This document shows positions 7,254 through 12,962 of a DNA stretch of 16,402 nucleotides, piece after piece (position 1 is the stretch's first letter; each line of letters begins with the position of its first letter). The stretch is from the NCBI GenBank assembly GCA_003221085.1, contig QHUD01000202.1, positions 1 through 16,402 of the forward strand, given 5' to 3'. The notes under the pieces are model-generated. The model ran no database searches. It saw only the letters and a list, made by a program, of their open reading frames with translations, and was not told the origin of the DNA. The position numbers and the translations under genes are program-made. Source of the stretch: Gemmatimonadota bacterium (GTDB taxonomy: Bacteria > Gemmatimonadota > Gemmatimonadetes > Gemmatimonadales > GWC2-71-9).

Positions 7254-8339
7254 TCAAAATCGCCGCGCGTAGCCCACGAACATCAAGACTCCCGCGAGAT
7301 CGCCCGAGCCGATCGAGCCGCCGGGCCCCGTGAGCAGGTTCGCGCTCGCCAAGCGGGCAAACACTCGGATCGGGCTGCTAAACGTAAACGTGTTGGGGCC
7401 CCGCTCGAGCGCGAGAGCAGGATCCAGGAAGACGATGACGCTCGGCCGCCGGAACCCATCGCTCTTACCGATCAGGTCGTGATACGGGATCCCGTCTACC
7501 CGGCCGCCGAAGCTCACCGACAATCCCTGCTGCGGCAGCAGGCTGTAGCTCAAGCCGAGGCGTCCCGTGTAGACGTCCGGCACCGATATGTGCACCGCGG
7601 AGCCGGGCGACGTCGGCGCTCGCACGACGTCAGTCTGATTGCGCGGACTTACTAGATAGGAGCCCGTGAAGTAGGCGAATGCTCGCGAGGCCACTTCGCG
7701 AAAAGCCTGCCCCTGCACGATGACGCCCCAGCCGCCGTCCCCGAGCTCGACGGATTGATCTACGGGAAACTGCACGGAACTTCCGTTCGCCAGGAAGTAG
7801 GCATCGGCGAACTTGTCGTTTCCCGTGGGGACCTTGACTCCTGCCCCGAGCGCGAGATTGCCCTTTGGGTGCGTTCGCGAGTCCAGGAGCCACGCAGTCC
7901 CGACCAAGCCGATGTCGCCGATCCCGCCGGCCCGCACTATGTGCCGGGCCGCATCGGCGTAGAACCGCGACTGGCTGCCGTACGAGACGGGTACGGTCAG
8001 TCGCACGCTGACGCGATCGCTCGCGGCGTACGTCACGTTGACGTTGGCGGAGTGAATGTTGATGATGAGCGGCTGACCGAAGAATTGTGCTCCGGGGGTT
8101 GTCTGTTGGCTACCGACGTAGTAGCGGTCGGCGTGGAGGTACCGGTAGTCGACGGCGACCTGCCACTCCCCGGCCCGCAGATCCGTCGATTGCGACTCGC
8201 CGTGTCCCCCCAAACTGGGGGTTGTAAATCGGATCGGGACTCACCCCTGCGCGAAGGACTGCCGCGGTACGAACAGCACGCCGGCGCCAATCGCCACGGC
8301 CACGACGAAGCGTTGGGCTCGCCTGCATGAAAGGCGCAT
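7254..8339 (-). CDS. Outer-membrane beta-barrel protein with two compensating frameshifts near its start
   Basis: The true start is ATG 8339 (GGAGG five bases upstream), which encodes a signal peptide, RFVVAVAIGAGVLFVPRQSFA, likely cut after Ala30. The frame then stops at TGA (8243-8241). One extra G in the run at 8244-8247 would carry it on as GVSPDPIYNPQFGG. One G fewer in the six-G run at 8206-8211 then joins the long frame HGESQSTDLRAGEW. Corrected length is 361 residues. The body has alternating polar/aromatic strands (GEWQVAVDYRYLH, RVSVRLTVPVSYG, GLSVSFGGRVDG) and ends in ARRF, a terminal aromatic typical of outer-membrane barrels. It resembles the loosely defined phenol-degradation MetA-type barrels (Pfam style, from memory). 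It lies 28 bases after the TlpA-like gene and is probably in its operon. Cargo is unknown. Confidence 0.72.
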
Positions 8340-8367
8340 GGCATCCTCCGTCTTAGGCAAACGGGCG

Positions 8368-8871
8368 CTATCGCGCCGGGAGTATCTCGGCCAGCCCGCT
8401 CTCGATAGTCTCACTCGTGATCGGACCGGGATTGACCAGGCGCACGATGCCACGGGCGTCGATGAACACCGAGGTCGGCGCACCGCGTAGCGCGTAACGC
8501 TTGCGCACCTTCCCCTTGTGGTCGAGCAGCACCGGGAACGGCATGTGCAGCTCGTCCACGAATCGTCGTGCGTCGCTCAGGTGCTCCTGATCCGTCAGGT
8601 TGATTGCCAGCACCTGCAGGTGCTGATCCTTGTGAGCGTCGTAGGCGGCGATGATGTCGGACATCTCCCCGCGGCACGGTTTGCACCACGATGCCCAGAA
8701 GTTCAAGAACACGGGGAGACCTTTGTAATCGGATAGGCTCGCCGTGCCTCCGGCGAGTGTTTTCAAGGTGAAATCGGGCGCGGGCGATCCGAGCGTCTGG
8801 GCTGAGAGCGCCCCCGCGGCAGGGAGGAACGTTGCGAACGCCATCGAGACGAGCTGCGAACCGAGCCGCAC
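8368..8871 (-). CDS. TlpA/ResA-like periplasmic thiol-disulfide oxidoreductase
   Basis: The protein has 167 residues and starts at GTG 8871 with GGAGG six bases upstream. An N-terminal signal (VSMAFATFLPAAGALSA) is followed by the AhpC/TSA-type opening PAPDFTLKTLAGG, then FLNFWASWCKPC with the redox pair Cys63 and Cys66. The cis-proline region is GAPTSVFID. This family reduces or exchanges disulfides in the periplasm, for example in cytochrome maturation. Here it lies between the second BTAD regulator (120 bases upstream, same strand) and the beta-barrel gene, so an envelope-protein folding role for these neighbours is plausible but inferred. The family call is firm and the partner is unknown. 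Confidence 0.92.
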   Translation of the reverse strand: MRLGSQLVSMAFATFLPAAGALSAQTLGSPAPDFTLKTLAGGTASLSDYKGLPVFLNFWASWCKPCRGEMSDIIAAYDAHKDQHLQVLAINLTDQEHLSDARRFVDELHMPFPVLLDHKGKVRKRYALRGAPTSVFIDARGIVRLVNPGPITSETIESGLAEILPAR

Positions 8872-8889
8872 CTTGGTCCTCCAAAGGAA

Positions 8890-8922
8890 GACGCCGAGGT
8901 CCCGGATCGGGAGCTCGGCGTC
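8890..8922. promoter_or_regulatory. Strong hairpin in the leader of the TlpA-like gene
   Basis: GACGCCGAG (8890-8898) and CTCGGCGTC (8914-8922) are a perfect 9-bp inverted repeat. Inside, CCCG/CGGG adds a further stem after a 2x2 internal loop. On the minus strand the hairpin is followed by TTCCTTTGGAGG, so it ends a few bases before the ribosome binding site of the TlpA-like gene. It could be an attenuator or intercistronic terminator after the BTAD regulator, or a translational control element. The T-run is weak. Confidence 0.45.
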
Positions 8923-8951
8923 TGCCGCGTTGCCTCGAACTAGGCTACCTC

Positions 8952-8980
8952 AACATTCTCCCCGAGCATAGCTGTGTCAA
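8952..8980 (-). promoter_or_regulatory. Possible promoter for the TlpA-like gene and beta-barrel gene
   Basis: The minus strand has a perfect TTGACA (8980-8975), then 17 bases, then AATGTT (8957-8952) as a poor -10 match. It lies between the BTAD regulator stop and the leader hairpin. It would let the two downstream genes be expressed apart from the regulator. Evidence is the -35 word and spacing only. Confidence 0.35.
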
Positions 8981-8991
8981 GACTGTGGCGC

Positions 8992-11310
8992 TCACAGCGT
9001 CGCCCGGTACCGCTCCCACTGTGCCTTCAGCTCCCGCATGAAGGTGATGAAGGTCGGATCGTCGCGGATGTTGGCGAGATTCGGGTCGTTCGCGAAGTAG
9101 GGGTAGCAAGGCCAGCCCTCGTCCGCAGCGCGGTGTAGCCAGTGGAGGGCGGAGCTCGGTTGACGGAGAATGGCGTAGACAGAAGCGATGTTGTAGGCCG
9201 TGTGGTGGAAGTGAGTGAACCCCTTTCCCGCTGACGCCGCCCGCCGGATGTCCTCCGTCGCGCCGGCCGTGTCCCCTGCCTTTGCGCGCAGAATGGCCCG
9301 TGTGCTCCGCACCACGCCTCCGCGGTCCTCAGGATGTGCGCGCAGGTAGTCCTCCATCAGTGCCCCAGCCTCCGCGTCCCTCCCGAGATACAGCAGCGCC
9401 CCGGCGATTTGATACGTCCACAAGGACGGGTTGGCTTCCGGCCCGACCCGGCGGAAGATCGCATAGCCGTCTTCGTACCGTCCGCGATAGATCTGGGCGA
9501 TCCCGATCCGCCGCTGGGCGTTGGCATCGAATGGATTCAGGATCAGCACGCGCTGGAACTCGGCGACCGCCTGGTCCAACAGACCGATGTGCAGATAAAT
9601 GGTCCCGAGATGATGGTGCGCCTCGCTCAGGTTGGGGTTCAGGGCCAGCGCGCGCCGATCCTCTTGGATCGCTCGCTCGTGGGCGAACTGCTTGGTCGCA
9701 CCCCACAGCAAACCGGCTCTGGCGTAGTGGGCCTCCGCGAGATCCGGATTCAGCTGGAGCGCTTTCTCCACGGACACGAAGGCCCGCTCCAGGGCGGCTG
9801 AGTCCCCAGGCGCGAATTGGCCGACCCGGAGCCCGTACGCGTGCGCCAGTGCGGCGTGCGCGGCTGCGAAGCGCGGGTCGAGCGCTACGGCCCGTTCCAG
9901 CAGCGCGATCGCGACGGAATCATCCTCACGCGTCTCATGGCGGATGCGGACCTTAGCCCGGAGGTAGAGCTCGTCCGCCTGCTGATTGCCGGTCGGCGGC
10001 GTCCGGAGCGCTCGCCGTTCCGCAGGTGTCACCGACACACCCAGGGCCGCCGCGACGCTCCGGGCGACGCTGTCCTCGATCGCGAACCGGTCGCGCACCG
10101 GCGCCTCGATCCGGCCTGCCCAGAGCTGGTACCCTGACGGGCCGTCGATCAGTCGCAGGTCGACCCGCACGGTGTCGCCCGAGCGTTGCACGCCGCCTTC
10201 GACCACCGCGTCGACGTGGAGGTCGCGGACGACGTCGCGCAGCGGCCGAGCGGTTCTCCGGAACTGGGTCACGGCGCCGCGCGAGCTCACTCGGAGAGCG
10301 GCAATCCGGCCGAGGTCGGTGATCAGCGCCTCGGTCATCCCGTCGGCGAACCACACCTGCGACGAGTCGCCAGAGAGACTCTCCAGCGGCAAGACGGCGA
10401 CGGCGCGAATAGGTGCTGGTCTCGGCCACAGTCGCCCAGGCCAGCCGCCGACGTTGGCGGCGAGCAGGAGTCCAACCAGGCCCGTGCCCATCAGGGCTGG
10501 CCAGAGGACCCGGCGGCTGGGCGCAGTCGCCGCCCCGACCTGCGCGGCCCCGGCGCCAACGCGAGTTGGTGGCTCGACCGGCCCGGCCGTCTGCCGCGCG
10601 CGCACCGCCGCGAGCAAGGCTTTGGTCTCGGCAGCGGGCTCCGTCTCGAGGTCTGCGGCGAGCCGCTGGGCGAACTCCTCGTAGGTTTCCACAGCACCAG
10701 CGCGATCACCGAGGCGGTCGAGCAGCGTGATGAGCTGGCGCTGCACCTCCTCGTCATGCGGCGCGAGCTGGGCCGCGCGCTGGGCCCACTCCACCGCCGC
10801 GGTGACGTCGCCCGCGGCCTCGCATTGCTCGAGGAGTCCCCGCGCGCTGCGCACAGCCGCCTGTACCAACCGGGCACGCTCGGTCTCCACCCACCGCTCG
10901 AAGTCCCCGGCCTCCGGGATGAAGAATCCCTCGAGCAGGTTCCCGCGATAGAGCTCCAGCGCCTCGCGCGAATACCCGGCGGCGACCGCGTCATTGAAAG
11001 CTGCGACGTCGCACCATAGCCGATCGCGGGCGATTCCGACCTCCTCATCGCCGCGCGTCACGACCACGTCGTCGCCCAACGCATCCCGCAGCACGTGTAG
11101 AGCCTGGCGCAGCGCCGCCCGCGCGTGCTCCTGGTCGAGCTCCGGCCAGAACAGCGCGAGCAAGGTGTCGCGACGATGGAGGCCTCTTGGGGTGGCAGCA
11201 ACGAGATAGGCGAGCAGCGCGAGGCGCCGGGAACGCGTGAGCAGGCTTTCGACCTCGCACCCCTCGGCGTCGGTGAGGTCCAGCGTCCCGAGCAGCCGGA
11301 ACTCAATCAT
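8992..11310 (-). CDS. Membrane-anchored BTAD (SARP-type) regulator with TolB/FlgO-like and TPR domains
   Basis: The protein has 772 residues from ATG 11310, preceded by AAGGAG. I prefer this over the GTG at 11442, because MIEFRLLGTLDL matches the start of the kinase paralogue and the longer frame covers the operator. The order is: winged-helix-like start (1-95), BTAD (about 100-240), linker, membrane helix (about 268-290), a TolB/FlgO-like domain (about 300-430; RAVAVLPLESLSGDSSQVWFADGMTEAL), then TPR repeats (about 445-730) and a tail ending KAQWERYRATL. This TolB-like/TPR arrangement is common in CadC- and cyclase-linked proteins. There is no kinase domain. The topology suggests a ToxR/CadC-like one-component regulator with a DNA-binding head inside and a sensor outside. 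It is divergent from the PD40 lipoprotein gene and upstream of the TlpA-like and beta-barrel genes. A small CTGTG/CACAG hairpin overlaps the stop. Confidence 0.88.
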   Translation of the reverse strand: MIEFRLLGTLDLTDAEGCEVESLLTRSRRLALLAYLVAATPRGLHRRDTLLALFWPELDQEHARAALRQALHVLRDALGDDVVVTRGDEEVGIARDRLWCDVAAFNDAVAAGYSREALELYRGNLLEGFFIPEAGDFERWVETERARLVQAAVRSARGLLEQCEAAGDVTAAVEWAQRAAQLAPHDEEVQRQLITLLDRLGDRAGAVETYEEFAQRLAADLETEPAAETKALLAAVRARQTAGPVEPPTRVGAGAAQVGAATAPSRRVLWPALMGTGLVGLLLAANVGGWPGRLWPRPAPIRAVAVLPLESLSGDSSQVWFADGMTEALITDLGRIAALRVSSRGAVTQFRRTARPLRDVVRDLHVDAVVEGGVQRSGDTVRVDLRLIDGPSGYQLWAGRIEAPVRDRFAIEDSVARSVAAALGVSVTPAERRALRTPPTGNQQADELYLRAKVRIRHETREDDSVAIALLERAVALDPRFAAAHAALAHAYGLRVGQFAPGDSAALERAFVSVEKALQLNPDLAEAHYARAGLLWGATKQFAHERAIQEDRRALALNPNLSEAHHHLGTIYLHIGLLDQAVAEFQRVLILNPFDANAQRRIGIAQIYRGRYEDGYAIFRRVGPEANPSLWTYQIAGALLYLGRDAEAGALMEDYLRAHPEDRGGVVRSTRAILRAKAGDTAGATEDIRRAASAGKGFTHFHHTAYNIASVYAILRQPSSALHWLHRAADEGWPCYPYFANDPNLANIRDDPTFITFMRELKAQWERYRATL

Positions 11311-11354
11311 GCGAGGCTCCTTCGCTGACGGAGCGGCCAGTGTCACCGCGACCG

Positions 11355-11404
11355 GTGACGCAGCAGTCACGTCCTGGTGACGCGACCGGCCCAAACTAGC
11401 TCCG
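11355..11404 (+). promoter_or_regulatory. SARP-like operator/promoter of the PD40 lipoprotein gene
   Basis: GTGAC at 11355 and 11377, TCAC at 11367 and AAACTAGCTCCG at 11393 have exactly the internal spacing seen at 5067-5116. The two 50-base blocks match at 32 positions. CAAACT (11392-11397) is the -10 candidate. A further TCAC lies 12 bases upstream (11343), and CGCGACCGG is repeated at 11347 and 11381. The block ends 59 bases before the ATG. Control by the divergent BTAD regulator, or cross-control by both regulators, is inference. Confidence 0.6.
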
Positions 11405-11463
11405 TCAACCTGCAAGGTACCGGTTGATTCAGGTCTGGGCAAACAACCGTTAGGAGGTGTTCG

Positions 11464-12573
11464 ATGAAACCAGTCAAAAGAAGCATCACCCTGCTACTCG
11501 CGTTCGTGGCACTGGTTCAGGCTTGCACTTCCGACAAAGGCCCTGTAGGCCCTGCCGCATCGAGGAAGTTGGTGCCCGATGCGATGGACGAGCAGCCGCA
11601 GTACGGGCCCTGGTCCGCGCCCGTCAATCTCGGCCCGGCAATCAACACGGCCGCGAACGAGCAGCATCCGGCGATCTCCAAAGACGGACTGAGCCTGTAC
11701 ATCAGCTCCGACCGGCCCGGGGGGTTCGGCGGCACTGACATCTGGGTCTCGCAACGCGCCTGCACTGATGCGGACGACCCTGCCTGCGCGTGGCAGACGC
11801 CCGCGAACCTGGGCCCGAACATCAATTCCGCCGGGAATGATCTGGCCCCCACATTCACCCCGGATGGGCACCAGTTGTACTTCCACAGCACTGGACGGGG
11901 CGGCTGTGGGCTCGCGGACATCTTCGTCGCTCGACGTCACGACAAGCGCGACGACTTCGGCTGGGCGCCGGCGGAAAACGTCGGCTGTGTGGTGAACGGC
12001 CCCTTTGCCGACGCCGGCCCGACGTACTTCGAGGACGAGACGACAGGCATCACGACGCTCTACTTCACCGTGCAGAACAATCCACCCGGGAGCGACCAGG
12101 GTTTTGACATTTACGCGAGCACGCGGATCGGGGACGAAGGAGCGTTCGGCCCGCCTGCCCTTGTTCCGCAGCTCAGCAGTCCGTACCGGGATACCCGCAC
12201 GGCGATTCGGCGCGACGGCCTCGAGATCTTCCTCTCCTCCGGGCGCCCGGGAGACGATGTCGTGGGCCACTCGGCCGGCAGTGAAGACCTCTGGGTCTCG
12301 ACGCGGGCGACAACTAGCGACGCTTGGTCGCCCCCGTTGAATCTCAACCTGGTGAACCAGCAGCTGGGCGGCCCTGCCATCAACGGCGCGGCCTTCGATG
12401 GCGCGCCCGCACTCTCGTTCGACGGCACGACGCTGTACTTCTTCTCCGAGCGGCCCGGGGGTTTCGGAAAGAGGGACCTCTACGTGACGACGCGGACCCT
12501 GCTCCGCGGGCCGGACGTGGCAGAGCATGCCGAGGCTGCCGACCGCCGTCGGGAAAGGAACGAGCGGCACTAA
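11464..12573 (+). CDS. Lipoprotein with five PD40 (WD40-like) beta-propeller repeats
   Basis: The protein has 369 residues; ATG 11464 is preceded by AGGAGG seven bases upstream. The lipoprotein signal ends LVQAC (Cys21). Five repeats follow at about 68-98, 127-158, 184-221, 243-281 and 313-344, with the pattern D-G-x-x-L-Y-(I/F)-x-S followed by D-(I/L)-(W/F/Y)-V. Examples are DGLSLYISSDRPGGFGGTDIW and DGTTLYFFSERPGGFGKRDLY, with WSxPxNLGPxIN linkers between blades. PD40 propellers, as in TolB and OmpA-linked proteins, serve in protein binding. It has no catalytic motif. The C-terminal 25 residues are charged. The sequence right after the Cys (TSDKGPVGP) nearly matches that of the hydrolase lipoprotein (NPDKGPVEP), although the folds differ. 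It is probably an envelope-bound partner or sensor input of the divergent BTAD regulator. Confidence 0.85.
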   Translation: MKPVKRSITLLLAFVALVQACTSDKGPVGPAASRKLVPDAMDEQPQYGPWSAPVNLGPAINTAANEQHPAISKDGLSLYISSDRPGGFGGTDIWVSQRACTDADDPACAWQTPANLGPNINSAGNDLAPTFTPDGHQLYFHSTGRGGCGLADIFVARRHDKRDDFGWAPAENVGCVVNGPFADAGPTYFEDETTGITTLYFTVQNNPPGSDQGFDIYASTRIGDEGAFGPPALVPQLSSPYRDTRTAIRRDGLEIFLSSGRPGDDVVGHSAGSEDLWVSTRATTSDAWSPPLNLNLVNQQLGGPAINGAAFDGAPALSFDGTTLYFFSERPGGFGKRDLYVTTRTLLRGPDVAEHAEAADRRRERNERH

Positions 12574-12763
12574 CGCCTCGGCGGCGGAGGGCGAGCCGCT
12601 CCCAAGACGACTGTGTCGGGATCGGCTTGCCAGCGAGCGGTGGTCGATCATGTCGTGATAGCGCGGCTATCGCAGCGGGAACAGTGCCACAAACAGTGCC
12701 AACGCGGGCGTCGCTGGCCGGTGCCGACCGGCGACCCGCACAGCTAACTCGTTGAAAACACGA
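12574..12763. other. Intergenic stretch with a 12-base tandem repeat and small hairpin
   Basis: GATAGC-GCG-GCTATC (12657-12671) is a small hairpin without a T-run. ACAGTGCCA occurs at 12681 and 12693, a 12-base tandem. A short plus-strand frame ends at TGA 12755 with a peptide containing AAGTVPQTVP, but it carries no recognisable domain upstream. No gene is supported here. Confidence 0.35.
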
Positions 12764-12789
12764 CGGCCGGCGTTGGCGTACGCCGGCCG
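12764..12789 (-). terminator. 10-bp perfect hairpin, terminator-like on the minus strand
   Basis: CGGCCGGCGT (12764-12773) and ACGCCGGCCG (12780-12789) pair perfectly around a six-base loop. Read on the minus strand it follows the tRNA fragment and is itself followed by TCGTGTTTTC, a short T-run. It may be the original terminator of the tRNA gene, now next to its 5' half. Confidence 0.55.
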
Positions 12790-12796
12790 AGTGCGT

Positions 12797-12835
12797 TTAG
12801 AAGGCTGCTGCTCTATCCACCTGAGCTACGGGCGC
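12797..12835 (-). pseudogene. 5' half of a tRNA-Arg(UCU) gene, truncated in the anticodon loop
   Basis: The minus strand from 12835 reads GCGCCCG (acceptor 5' strand), TA, GCTC-AGGTGGATA-GAGC (D arm), A, GCAGC (anticodon stem) and CTTCTAA, an anticodon loop with TCT. The next bases (ACGCA) cannot pair with GCAGC, and no T-arm or GGTTCGAATCC-like word is found to its left. So 39 bases of an otherwise canonical tRNA remain. The break at the anticodon loop is one of the known crossover spots of tyrosine-recombinase integration. It may therefore mark a genomic-island border, with the mob module on its left, or a deletion scar. Confidence 0.65.
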
Positions 12836-12962
12836 GACGAGGGTGCATGGCAAACTTAATCGTCCCTCCCCCAGCGCGCAGGGTGACTTGGTCGGCGCGG
12901 CGCAACATCGTATCGTTGGGGCGTCACGCCGCCGCCGACTCGGCCCGCACGCGGAGATCGCC

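Noticed and set aside
11311..11442. Longer start for the second BTAD regulator
   Set aside because: It would add 44 residues across the operator block; the paralogue starts at the equivalent MIE residue, with a ribosome site there.
12574..12835. Group I intron in the tRNA anticodon loop
   Set aside because: No 3' tRNA half was found to the left up to the PD40 gene, and I see no group I core sequences in that space.
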